Origin: G963665545 sp963665545
GTDB lineage: Bacteria; Pseudomonadota; Gammaproteobacteria; Xanthomonadales; SZUA-36
Direction: 5' to 3'
DNA: 64,000 nucleotides
Assembly: GCA_963665545.2 (NCBI GenBank)
Contig: CAXXKZ010000007.1
Coordinates: 124,001-188,000, forward strand
The translations under genes were made by a program, and so were the position numbers. The notes beneath the pieces were generated by a model. The model searched no databases. It saw only the letters and a list, made by a program, of their open reading frames with translations, and had not been told where the DNA came from. This document shows, in pieces, positions 34,801 through 43,672 of this stretch; positions within the stretch are counted from its first letter, which is position 1, and each line of letters begins with the position of its first letter.

Positions 34801-37577
34801 TCAGGATCGGATGCGTGGTAACTCAGCCATAAGGCCGCTCGATGAACGCGCAATGGAACCAGCTGCGCGCCACGTCCGATGCCGTGAACACAGCCCGGCT
34901 GGCCTGCCAACTGGCAATCGGCAGGGCTTACGATCACGCTGCCTGAAGCCGTGCCATGACCGGGGTTGTCGAGAAATCGGCCATCCAGCAAGGGATCGGT
35001 CGGATCGTCATCGGAATCGTAGTAGTCATAGCCCAGGTTCGGGTCGATGGGCCTTTGGCCAGCCACTTGTTGCCAATTTTCCGGATGCTCCCTGTAACCG
35101 GTATCTATATGTGCGACCAATACGCCCTTCGCTTCCTGGCCTTCCGCGACACCTTTGTGGTCGCGTACCTGCTGCCAGGCCTCGGTGGCGCTGAGCTGCG
35201 CAAGGTGCCAGCGGTCATTCTGTTCGGCCAATCTATTGTGGCCGGCACCAGAGGAGACATCACGCTTCTCTATACCTCGTTGGTCTAGTCTGCCGGGCAG
35301 CTCCACTTCCAACAAGGGCTCCACCCGCATCGCACCATCGACTTCATCCTGAATACGATAGGCCTCATCGAAGAGTGCCCCCACCGAGTCCAGCGATTGA
35401 GGGTCTCTGCGAGTACTTCGTCGGGTGAGGAGTTCTATGGTGAGGCCATCAGCGAATACGTCTGTTACTTCAAAGCAGTCGGACAAATCGTCCGCTGCAG
35501 CGTCGCAGGTGCTACGAGAGTCGCCAAAACTGCTGGGCAGATCGGCACCGACGGGTGCATCGAGATGGACTGCAAATCCGCTGAATCGGACCCCCGCCGG
35601 TTGAATCGTGATGGTCTTTTGTTGGGTGGCCCAACTGCGTTCGTCGACTGGCACACTGCCTCTGACGCCGTTTAGTGATGCGGCCCAAAACCGATCCATC
35701 GGGTCGCTGTATTGATCCAATTGAAGGTCTTCGGCTGAGCGCCTCATGGCGCCTTGCGGAAACACGGATGAATTAATTGGTTGAGAAGATGCGATGACCT
35801 TGAACACATCCACAACCGAAGACTGTGAGGGAGGGAGAAAAACCTTAATTTTCTTAACTAAAGGGATGCCTTGAAGCAGCACCTCCTGAGCCCCATCGAC
35901 CGGCGGATACAGCAGGGCAATACTGCCATCCGACGAGACGTCGAGTACATACACATATATGGGCTCAGAGTCGAGGTTGACAATTTGGTATTGAAGTTCA
36001 GTATTCGGGGCAACCGAGCCGGGTGTTTCGGAACCTTCAGGATCACTTGATCGTTGCATGTCAAAGGTGAAATCAATCGTGCTCGATGGATTCTTGAGAT
36101 CCATCACACTGATCCAATGCACCACATCCTTGATGCTTTCGACGACTTCACCGACCAAATTTGGGGTGTCGCGTGGAATCGGCGTTGCCGCGAGTTCCAA
36201 ATCACCCCATCGCAGGGATACTTCAACGTCGCCTATATCGACGATTAGCCGTGCGTCTGAGGCGTGATCCACCAGCGCAGTCAATCCTGCCTCTGTCAGT
36301 TGACGTTTAAGATTGGTAATGATCTCAGGATTGGGTCCATCCACATACACCGGAAACGGGGCAGCGCCGAGGTAAAGAGACCGCAGGGAGACTTTGGAGT
36401 ATTGCTTAACCGGTCCACCCTCGACTACAGAAGCAAAAGCCTTGAAGTCTTCCAGACGTTGAATCTCGATTGTGGCAATCGGCTCTGCTGCATCGAAGTC
36501 ATGTGTTTGTGCATCATAAACTTCAAGTTGGGCATCTGCTTGCACGCCGTAGACTCGGCCGACGCCAATTTCGAGGCGATCGCCATCGACTTTCTCTACC
36601 AATGCGTAGGGAGAGGTGTTATATCGATCCGTACCGAATACCTTCAGATCCGTACCGCGACCCTCGATTTGAGGATGTTGAGAGGGATACCGCGCGGACA
36701 CTTCGGCACTCACTTCATCCATCACGCTGCGGTAAGTTGCGTTTTCGTTGGCAGCTCGAAGGGCATGGGCCAGAAACCAGGTCATCACGCCGTGGCGATT
36801 GCCGTTGAACGAAGCCTCATTGGAGAGCTGGGTTGCCCGGCAGCCCGAAATCAGCACGTAGTCCGAATCGTTTAAGCGAAATCCTGATAGACCTTCTCCA
36901 GAACTTCGTACCGAGAGCGCAAATGGCTCGGGCGGCGGAGGTGGTCGCTCATCTGCGGCTACGATGCGGGCTGCATTGCCGCCTCTTACGGCCGAGCCTG
37001 AATGGCAGCTGTCGAGAATGAAGGTTACTTTTTTGGTCTTTTGCGTCAGTTGATGAAGCAAGCCGTTGATTTCGTCGTCGGTGATATCAAAGACACCCTC
37101 GGTTCTGCCGTCATGCGGCACCAGGGTCTCGTCAAAGCCGTCAACTTCATCCCCGGACCGATCCTTAATGGTGGAGCCGTGGCCGCTGAAGTGAAGTATT
37201 ACGACATCCTCTGGGTTGGCCTTGGCGATCAAATCATCCTGTATGGCCTTGATAATGGCGGCGCGAGTGGCTTGCTCGTCCGTCAGTGTTGCTATGTTTT
37301 TGGCTGGCGTGTCGAATTTATCGATGAGGATGGCACGCATTAGCGCTACATCGTTGACAGCCCCTTTGAGGTCTCTGACACCGGGTGCTGCATATTCGTC
37401 AATGCCAATTAAGAGGGCACGGCGCGTTGGTGGACCCGTATTTTCCGAACGGGTTAGCGTCCCTCGCGTTTCGCTTGATTGGGATTCGCTTGATTGGGGA
37501 TCGGGTGTCTTGGCGGAGACATCGACACAGGTCAGACAGAAACTGAAAAGCAAACTTGCAGCAGTCAGACGATACAT
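34674..37577 (-). CDS. Exported caspase-like (C14) protease with DUF4384 and broken subtilase domain
   Basis: A 967-residue protein with a signal peptide (LLFSFCLTCVDVSA). A caspase domain follows (RRALLIGIDEYAAPG; catalytic His in HFSGHGS; catalytic Cys in DSCHSGSA). The middle part contains a DUF4384-type module (LDSEPIYVYVLDVSSDGSIA). A subtilase domain begins near residue 800 with the Asp motif AHIDTGY and the His motif NPGHGTASG. It then jumps from VPLRVHR directly to AALWLSYHA, a segment that in subtilases follows the catalytic Ser, so the Asn/Ser region is missing. The last 50 residues after DPEF appear to be out-of-frame sequence of the neighbouring TPR gene. The caspase domain itself is intact. 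Confidence 0.8.
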   Translation of the reverse strand: MYRLTAASLLFSFCLTCVDVSAKTPDPQSSESQSSETRGTLTRSENTGPPTRRALLIGIDEYAAPGVRDLKGAVNDVALMRAILIDKFDTPAKNIATLTDEQATRAAIIKAIQDDLIAKANPEDVVILHFSGHGSTIKDRSGDEVDGFDETLVPHDGRTEGVFDITDDEINGLLHQLTQKTKKVTFILDSCHSGSAVRGGNAARIVAADERPPPPPEPFALSVRSSGEGLSGFRLNDSDYVLISGCRATQLSNEASFNGNRHGVMTWFLAHALRAANENATYRSVMDEVSAEVSARYPSQHPQIEGRGTDLKVFGTDRYNTSPYALVEKVDGDRLEIGVGRVYGVQADAQLEVYDAQTHDFDAAEPIATIEIQRLEDFKAFASVVEGGPVKQYSKVSLRSLYLGAAPFPVYVDGPNPEIITNLKRQLTEAGLTALVDHASDARLIVDIGDVEVSLRWGDLELAATPIPRDTPNLVGEVVESIKDVVHWISVMDLKNPSSTIDFTFDMQRSSDPEGSETPGSVAPNTELQYQIVNLDSEPIYVYVLDVSSDGSIALLYPPVDGAQEVLLQGIPLVKKIKVFLPPSQSSVVDVFKVIASSQPINSSVFPQGAMRRSAEDLQLDQYSDPMDRFWAASLNGVRGSVPVDERSWATQQKTITIQPAGVRFSGFAVHLDAPVGADLPSSFGDSRSTCDAAADDLSDCFEVTDVFADGLTIELLTRRSTRRDPQSLDSVGALFDEAYRIQDEVDGAMRVEPLLEVELPGRLDQRGIEKRDVSSGAGHNRLAEQNDRWHLAQLSATEAWQQVRDHKGVAEGQEAKGVLVAHIDTGYREHPENWQQVAGQRPIDPNLGYDYYDSDDDPTDPLLDGRFLDNPGHGTASGSVIVSPADCQLAGQPGCVHGIGRGAQLVPLRVHRAALWLSYHASDPEFAAKTSIFPRYCLSSQEHRKSLDCSIKPLRVLNELLPSESP

Positions 37578-37744
37578 TTGATTTGGGCTCCTTGCGTAAA
37601 ATTCCGAATCGTGCGGGAGGCGATTAAGCTATATTGTCAGAATCCTTGCCTTTATTTCACTATAGTCATTAAATGGACAAATTGCAGATTCTGAACACAT
37701 TTTGTGTTTGTCTACGACGATTTAACCAAGAATGGAGGCCCGCA

Positions 37745-38782
37745 ATGATGAAGCGCATCGAATCCAAGTCTGTATTACTGCTTGCTACGATAGGCCTACT
37801 AGGCCTGAGTGGATGTGCAAGCTCGCCAGACATTAGCTTGGCCTACTATATGGTCAAAACGAGTGTGGAAGTGAAGGTAACGCGGACCATTATGTGCGAT
37901 GGTGGCGGCAATCCCATTATTGTCAATGCAGTCGCTTTGACCCCCTCGCATTCCGCGGATGTAGGGCCAGGCAAAGCCAAGCAAATTAACATCAAGAACT
38001 TGAGCAGTGGTTCATCCAACAGCGACATCAAGTTTCAGTTCTACGCCGATGGACGACTGAAGGGCGTGAACGCGAGCAGTACAGGACAGGGTGCGACGAT
38101 CATCAAATCTGTATTGGCGTTAACAGAAGCGCTGCCCGTTCGGGGATTGGGGCCATCTGAGGCGTGTGAATTTATTAAAACGCATGGCAAGGGTAAGCCA
38201 CTGAGCCTGGCATTTACTGCCAAGCTGCGGGATTTTGGTTCTACAGTTCCATTCAAGTTGCAAGCTGACCCCGCCAGTAACTTTTATTTTGACAGTCTGG
38301 ACACTGTAATGGGGGTGGTATGCGGGGTGATCGAGCAACGAATGCAACCCGAAAAGCCAGTTACCATGAATTCCTCTGATAACCAAGAAGTGACATTGAC
38401 CTTGCGACAGCCTGCGCTCATTAGCATAGCCTTGAAGGTGGGTTCAGAAAGCCAATGCGTGCCCGAGGCAGATTCATTTTGGACCGGCAATGCGCCTGTG
38501 GCCCAATTGGGGACGGAGTATCAGGTCCCCATCCCTAAGGCCGCCATGTTCGGTAAGCAACAGTTTGCGATTGGTTTGGCAGCATCTGGTGCGGTCGAGT
38601 TCATCCAATACGCAAAAGACACAGGGGTGGGTCAAGCGTTGGCGGCGGCAACTGATGTTGCCAAACAATTCGAAGGCCAATCCACATCTGCACAGGTGGC
38701 GGCAGTGAAAGCTGAGGCTGACTTGATTGCCCAACAGCAACGATTGGTCAGCTGTTTAGCTAAGCCGGAAGAGTGCAAATAA
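37745..38782 (+). CDS. Lipoprotein of unknown function
   Basis: A lipoprotein of about 345 residues. ATG 37745 is preceded by GGAGG at six bases; the signal peptide ends in the lipobox LLGLSGC. The mature protein is beta-rich with Gly/Ser stretches (NLSSGSSNSDIKF) and ends in an Ala/Gln-rich helix (AQVAAVKAEADLIAQQQ). It is divergent from the caspase gene with 167 bp between them, so a shared regulatory region is possible. No known domain is recognised. Confidence 0.78.
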   Translation: MMKRIESKSVLLLATIGLLGLSGCASSPDISLAYYMVKTSVEVKVTRTIMCDGGGNPIIVNAVALTPSHSADVGPGKAKQINIKNLSSGSSNSDIKFQFYADGRLKGVNASSTGQGATIIKSVLALTEALPVRGLGPSEACEFIKTHGKGKPLSLAFTAKLRDFGSTVPFKLQADPASNFYFDSLDTVMGVVCGVIEQRMQPEKPVTMNSSDNQEVTLTLRQPALISIALKVGSESQCVPEADSFWTGNAPVAQLGTEYQVPIPKAAMFGKQQFAIGLAASGAVEFIQYAKDTGVGQALAAATDVAKQFEGQSTSAQVAAVKAEADLIAQQQRLVSCLAKPEECK

Positions 38783-38886
38783 CCCGGGAATGATGCCGTG
38801 TTGAAATTGGTTGCGGCTGAACTGGCTGTGGGGCAATCCCAACAGCAGCAATACAATGCCCCTGGAAATCCTCGAAAAACACGGCC

Positions 38887-40207
38887 TCATCCCGGCTGCC
38901 CGCCGACCGGCGCTGGTACCACCAGGCGATCCTTGCCCTCACCCAATATCACCACTTCAAACCGCCCGCCACTGGCCGCGGCTTTGGGCTCAACAAAATC
39001 AAACACGGTCTTCATATACGCGTTGGCAGAGGGGCCCCCGTCCTTGCGGTTGGCGCTGAACCAAATGGTAAAGTTTTCGTCCACTTTGGCGTGCGTGCTC
39101 TTGTGCTCAAGCTCGCCCATGCGCGAATCGATGATGAATTGCACCACTTCGGTGTCAGGGTTTTTGTGGCTGCCACCGCTACCGCCGCAGATCACATAGT
39201 GATCGGCGGTGATGGCCTTGCAAAATGCCCGATTGACGTTGTTGATTGAACCGTGATGCGGAATTTTCAGGATGTCTACATGCAGGCGGCCCTGCGCATC
39301 GAGGTGGTTGGTGAAGGCCAGGCCTTTGATGATCTCATCGTCGCGCCCATCGCCGGTCATGAGAATCTTCTGGTCACCCTCCTGCGCGAGAAACACGATT
39401 GAGGCCAGATTGGGCGGCGTCACTGCGCCCCGCGTCTGATTTTGCGCATAGTCTGCCAGCAGGCGGCGCGCCGTCTCGGCATCACTCAGGCCCAGCAGCT
39501 CCTGGTCATCTTCGGCCTTTTTCTGCACGTCAAGGATGACGCTATTGTTGTTCTTGACGTAGTCAATCCACTCCACCCGCAGGCGTTCCAAATCCTCCTT
39601 GAAGGGCCCAAGCAGGGTCAGTTCCATGGCGCCAAACGGATGTCTCGCCGCTGCATCCTTCACCAGCAAGGGTTTTCCCTCACTGGGCGGGTTGAGCGAT
39701 ATGCCGAGTTGGTTGGGGCTGATGCGATTTTGCAATTGCAGCCCCTGTTTGACCCCGGTGGCCAGAAACTGCATGTCGGCTGCTCGGGCCAGGTCTGCGT
39801 TGGCAAAGCCCAGCGCTCGCGCATTGAACAGCAGCACTTCTTCGACTGCAGTGGTGTCGTCAGTGATGTCCTTGAAGCCGTTGTACCAGAAAGCCTCGAT
39901 GACCGGTGGCCGCACGAAGCCAGGCTCATCAAAATTGGAAGTGCCGGGCGGGTCGTTTTCGTGGTTTTTGAATACCCGCCACTCGACCTCCTGGTCGAGC
40001 ATCTTCAGAATGCCGGAGATGTGGTCGCTGTCGATGTGCGACAGGCAGACCAGGGTCCAGGGTACCGCCAGTGATCTCCTGCAGGTTGTCGCGCACGTTG
40101 TTGGTGTAGTTTTTGCCGAATCCACCGTCGATCAGAATGTGGTGGCCATCGTCGCTACTGAGCAGCAGACAGTCGCCGGAGCCGGACTGGAAGATGTTGA
40201 GCTTCAC
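38887..40207 (-). pseudogene. Metallo-beta-lactamase-fold hydrolase (ComEC-like), frameshifted
   Basis: Cytoplasmic-type MBL-fold protein of about 440 residues when restored. It begins MKLNIFQSGSGDCLLLSSDD at ATG 40207, overlapping the subtilase stop by ATGA. The frame shifts near 40063-40085: the first frame runs into unrelated residues, while a one-base skip gives VPWTLVCLSHIDSDHISG, the HxDxDH metal motif, and continues to KIPHHGSINNVNRAF. The C-terminus ends GKDRLVVPAPVGGQPG. Such ComEC/Rec2-like hydrolases often accompany protease effectors in conflict loci; that role is inferred. Confidence 0.75.
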
Positions 40208-42267
40208 GGTGTTTGATCCAGGCTGGTATAGGCGAGGCGGGCTTCTTTGAGGCAGGCGTCGGCATCGACCCGGCCGAAACCGGCATCGTTGCGCCAGTTA
40301 AAATCATGGCCGGCCAATGGCACGGCAGTGCGGCGGATGATGCCGGTGATCTGCGCCGCGGTGAGGCGTGGCTCCACCGCCAGCATCAGGCCGGCTACGC
40401 CAGCGACATAAGGGCTGGCCATGCTGGTGCCCGTCATGTTTACCCATTCATCGGGCTCGCCAAACCCGAGTGCCGCCGGGATGTCCGTGCCGGGTGCGCA
40501 AATTTCCGGTTTGTGACGCCCATCCCGGGTGGGGCCCTGGCTGCTGGTGATACCGATTTTTCCAGCTGCCTCATCCAAATTGGCGACGCTGACGATACGT
40601 TGGCCGCAGGCCAAAGAGCTGACCGAGCTTTCGTCGACATTGGTGGCGCCGGAGAAAAACGACGGGAAAGACCAGGCCTGTTGCATGCCGAGGCTGCCCA
40701 GGCGCCGCGGGTCGTCGCGTTCGATCCAAACGTGGTAGCGACCATCGCGCACCTCAAGGCTGATGATGCGCACCGTCCATTGGCCCGGCTGCACGCCAAT
40801 CACGCCCTGCTCCGCAAAGAACGGGCTGAGATAGACCGCAATGTGGTTGTCGCCGTTTGCTGGCGAGTATATTTCGTTGTAGATACTGACGAAGGTGCCG
40901 CTGGTCAGCTCCTGGTTCTCTATGAACTGGCCGGGCTCAACGGGCCCGATGCGGGTACCACTGGGGGAGATCACCTCGACCGCAAATCGATCCTGCGGGC
41001 TATACCAGATCTCGAGTTCATTTTCGGATAAATCGGCGATGCCATCGCCCATGACGATCCACTCGAGATTGCGCGTCAGGTTGGCGTTGGGGATGCGGCC
41101 ACTGGAATGGATGCGGCCCATGATAAAGCCCAGGTCGCCGGGTCTGGCGGCCGCTTCCTGGCCGGCATTGCCGGCGGCCACTGTCACCGCCCGCCCTGGA
41201 TGTGACAGAGCGTAGTCGATCCAGCGGTTGACGACGCTGGAGGTGTCATGGGCGTGGCCGTTGGTACCCAGGCTGATATTGATTGAGACGGGTAATGGTT
41301 GGCCGCTTTGACCCAGTTCTGCGGTGAGGCTGAACAGGAAATCAACCGCATGCGCAATGCGTGGTGAATCGTAGAAGGACTTGCGCCGATCGACATCCTC
41401 ATCAGGCAGGGATATCAGCACCCCAGCCAAAATGGCCTGCCGGCACAGGCCCCGATTGCCGGCGGCGATGCTGGCGACATGGGTGCCGTGGGCGGCGTAG
41501 GCCATCTGCGACTGGGGCTCGAGCAGATAGGGCGCCAATCGATTGCGGTTGTTAGGGTCTTGAGAAGCAGCAATGGCGGCGTTCATGTGCTCGCGGTGAA
41601 TCTCGGCGCCGTAGTCGAAGGGCGCCGGCGCCGGTCGCGTCGAGCCACCTTGATCCCAGATGCGCTCAAAACGGGTTTCGCCGTTCTCATCAACGAAATC
41701 AGAGTGCGAAAAGTCAAAGCCCTGCACGTCGATGATGCCCATCAGCACAGCCCCGCCGAAGTGGTGGGCCCGACCATCGCCAACCTTACGGAACGTCTTC
41801 GAGGGGTGGGCGCCCGAGCGCACATTTATTGGCGGTGAAAAGCGGATTCCTTCGCCAATCTCCACCCGGATTACTGCGGGTGACTCGGCGAGGGCGTCCA
41901 GCTCACTCAAGGCGACTTCCGCAGTCACCAGCCGCCCTCTTGTGTGGGGCGCGTGAAGCTGGACCGACGCGGGCAGGCTATCGATTGCCGCATCGTTGGC
42001 CAATTCGAGAAACACGCTGGCACGTACATCCGATGCCGGCTCTTTGAGGCTGCCGCGTTGCGGGGCTGATTCCAGGCTTTGCTTGGTGATGGCCCGCGCA
42101 TCGGGGGCGCGTTGCTGGGCCGTGTTTTGCAGTACTTTGTCATCGACCATGACGCACACTGCAGCCGCCCGCTCGGCGCGCAGCACATTAACGGCCGTGC
42201 TGCCGTTGGCGATCATGCGCAATTTGGGGAAGAGTTTTGTGCGTTCGGTCTTGAGGATTTTTGCCAT
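40204..42267 (-). CDS. Subtilisin-family (S8) serine protease, complete triad
   Basis: A 687-residue protease without a clear signal peptide. The triad is present: Asp in GIIDVQGFDFSHSDF, His in AAHGTHVASIAAG, and Ser in GTSMASPYVAGVAG; oxyanion Asn is in VAAGNAG. An insertion of about 190 residues between the Asn and Ser motifs carries an extra domain (roughly residues 400-590). An N-terminal region of about 170 residues contains a basic KTERTKLFPKL start. It overlaps the MBL gene by ATGA, so the two proteins are probably made together. Confidence 0.9.
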   Translation of the reverse strand: MAKILKTERTKLFPKLRMIANGSTAVNVLRAERAAAVCVMVDDKVLQNTAQQRAPDARAITKQSLESAPQRGSLKEPASDVRASVFLELANDAAIDSLPASVQLHAPHTRGRLVTAEVALSELDALAESPAVIRVEIGEGIRFSPPINVRSGAHPSKTFRKVGDGRAHHFGGAVLMGIIDVQGFDFSHSDFVDENGETRFERIWDQGGSTRPAPAPFDYGAEIHREHMNAAIAASQDPNNRNRLAPYLLEPQSQMAYAAHGTHVASIAAGNRGLCRQAILAGVLISLPDEDVDRRKSFYDSPRIAHAVDFLFSLTAELGQSGQPLPVSINISLGTNGHAHDTSSVVNRWIDYALSHPGRAVTVAAGNAGQEAAARPGDLGFIMGRIHSSGRIPNANLTRNLEWIVMGDGIADLSENELEIWYSPQDRFAVEVISPSGTRIGPVEPGQFIENQELTSGTFVSIYNEIYSPANGDNHIAVYLSPFFAEQGVIGVQPGQWTVRIISLEVRDGRYHVWIERDDPRRLGSLGMQQAWSFPSFFSGATNVDESSVSSLACGQRIVSVANLDEAAGKIGITSSQGPTRDGRHKPEICAPGTDIPAALGFGEPDEWVNMTGTSMASPYVAGVAGLMLAVEPRLTAAQITGIIRRTAVPLAGHDFNWRNDAGFGRVDADACLKEARLAYTSLDQTP

Positions 42268-42432
42268 CTTGTTTCCTGGGATGCTTCCTGCCCCGCCTTA
42301 GCTTCCCCCCGTTTTATCGTCCCTCCCCAAGGCCCACTGAAATTATAGACCATGCCGTCGCGGCGCTCACTTCACCCCGAAAGTATCAAAGGTATAGTAT
42401 AGTAGATATTTTGAGACTATCTGAACACACAC

Positions 42433-42660
42433 ATGAAAAACCGACCCATAGCCTCCTTTTTTGTCCTCACTTATGCCTGGTCATGGGCCTGGTGGCTACC
42501 AGCGGTCTTCGTGCTTCGAGGGATGGCGTTCGAGACCACCGGCGTGCCCGGCTGGGTCCTGTTCTGCGTCGTTATGGGCGCTTATGGCCCAAGCTTGGCT
42601 GCCGTTGTCATGACTGCGCGGGCTGGCGGATGCCCGGCTCCATCTCTCTCACGCGCTTGA
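42433..42660 (+). pseudogene. CPBP (CAAX-type) membrane protease, N-terminal fragment
   Basis: The first about 60 residues (AYGPSLAAVVMTA region) match the start of CPBP intramembrane metalloproteases. The catalytic EExxxR and HxxxN segments are missing: sequence switches near 42630 to an antisense gene remnant, and the frame ends at 42660. It is a truncated gene at a rearrangement junction. Confidence 0.55.
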
Positions 42661-42961
42661 GTTGTGCACCCATTTCAGTCTTGAAATCGTTGATGATGGA
42701 TTTAAATTCTGATTGGTGCATCAGCGAAACATTATGTGGGCTCTGCTCTGCCTGCGACCACCATGAGATTCTGAAGCCTTCACGCCAGGCCTGTCTCAAT
42801 GATTTAACAGCCTGCTGCGTCTCGCCCTGCCGGGCGTAGAGTTCAACATCTGCCACCCCAAATCCATGCCAACGGCGAGTTGCAATAAATCCACGGGAGC
42901 AAAAGGTAGTTTCGCCGATGATCGTCGTTTCTGCGGGGAGCCGCTTCGGCCCACCCTGCAT
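42608..42961 (-). pseudogene. C-terminal remnant of a TPR-type regulator
   Basis: The readable homology covers about 42880-42608, with VADVELYARQGETQQAVKSL followed by the typical ending FKSIINDFKTEMGAQLKRVREME. This is the tail found in winged-helix/TPR (CadC-like) proteins. The N-terminal DNA-binding part is absent. The upstream part of the frame overlaps an MFS gene remnant on the other strand. Confidence 0.5.
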
Positions 42962-43030
42962 TTCTGGCGAGCAGCCCCACTGCTTGCGGCGGATTATGAA
43001 CGGGCAAATTCCGAAAGAGGATCAGAGTGA
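42954..43030 (+). pseudogene. 3' end remnant of a second MFS transporter gene
   Basis: These bases match 44892-44954, the end of the intact MFS gene, at about nine in ten positions, and encode HFWRAAPLLAADYERANSE before a TGA at 43028-43030. Upstream homology is lost after a one-base shift. It is the tail of a diverged paralog whose body has been deleted. Confidence 0.7.
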
Positions 43031-43571
43031 AGTGGCAGACCATTTTGCTGCAGGCACCAAACTTCCTTAATCCTCGGCAAATTGTCCCATTGCAATCCGG
43101 GTCACTGACTAAAATGGGCGTACCAGATCGAATCCACAGTGGCGGCCATTTGGCCCGCCAATTGTCATTCCCAATTATTCGTTCGACGACTGCCCCGAAC
43201 CCGACATCGTTGTGGTGCCTGCTCAAAGGGGCGGCGACGCTCTGCGTAGTTGGCTGCGCAGCACTCACGACAAAACGGATGTCACCATGTCTGTTTGCAC
43301 GGGCGCCTTTCAGTTGGGTTATGCGGGCATCCTCGATGGCCTGCCGGCTACGACACATCATGACTTCTATCAAAGTTTCGCGAATAAATTTCCCAAGACA
43401 GAAGTACACAGGGGACTGCGTTTTGTTGAGACTGAGCAAATATCGACCGCTGGAGGATTGACCTCGGGGATTGATCTGGCCTTGCGGGTTGTGGAGCGAT
43501 ACTACGGCCGGAAACAAGCTGCTCAGACTGCCCAATTCATGGAGTACACCAGCGCGGGTTGGAAAGTATAG
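43027..43571 (+). pseudogene. DJ-1/PfpI-like (GATase1 fold) protein, disrupted
   Basis: A frame starting at GTG 43027, overlapping the MFS remnant stop by GTGA, gives RIHSGGHLA and then goes out of register. The other frame continues as VIPNYSFDDCPEPDIVVVPA and includes the nucleophile elbow VCTGAFQLGYAGILDG, then ends at 43571. One lost base between about 43135 and 43165 would reconcile them. The N-terminal half is poorly conserved. Confidence 0.6.
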
Positions 43572-43672
43572 TTTGGGATTTTTACCATATTAGGGATGAA
43601 TTGCCCCCAACCCACAAAAGATCTCTGAGCCCTAATTGCGTTTGCTATAGCCATCCCGCATGCTGGCTGCAC

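Noticed and set aside
40213..41031. Long open frame antisense to the subtilase gene
   Set aside because: The opposite strand encodes clear subtilase motifs throughout; the antisense product has no recognisable features.
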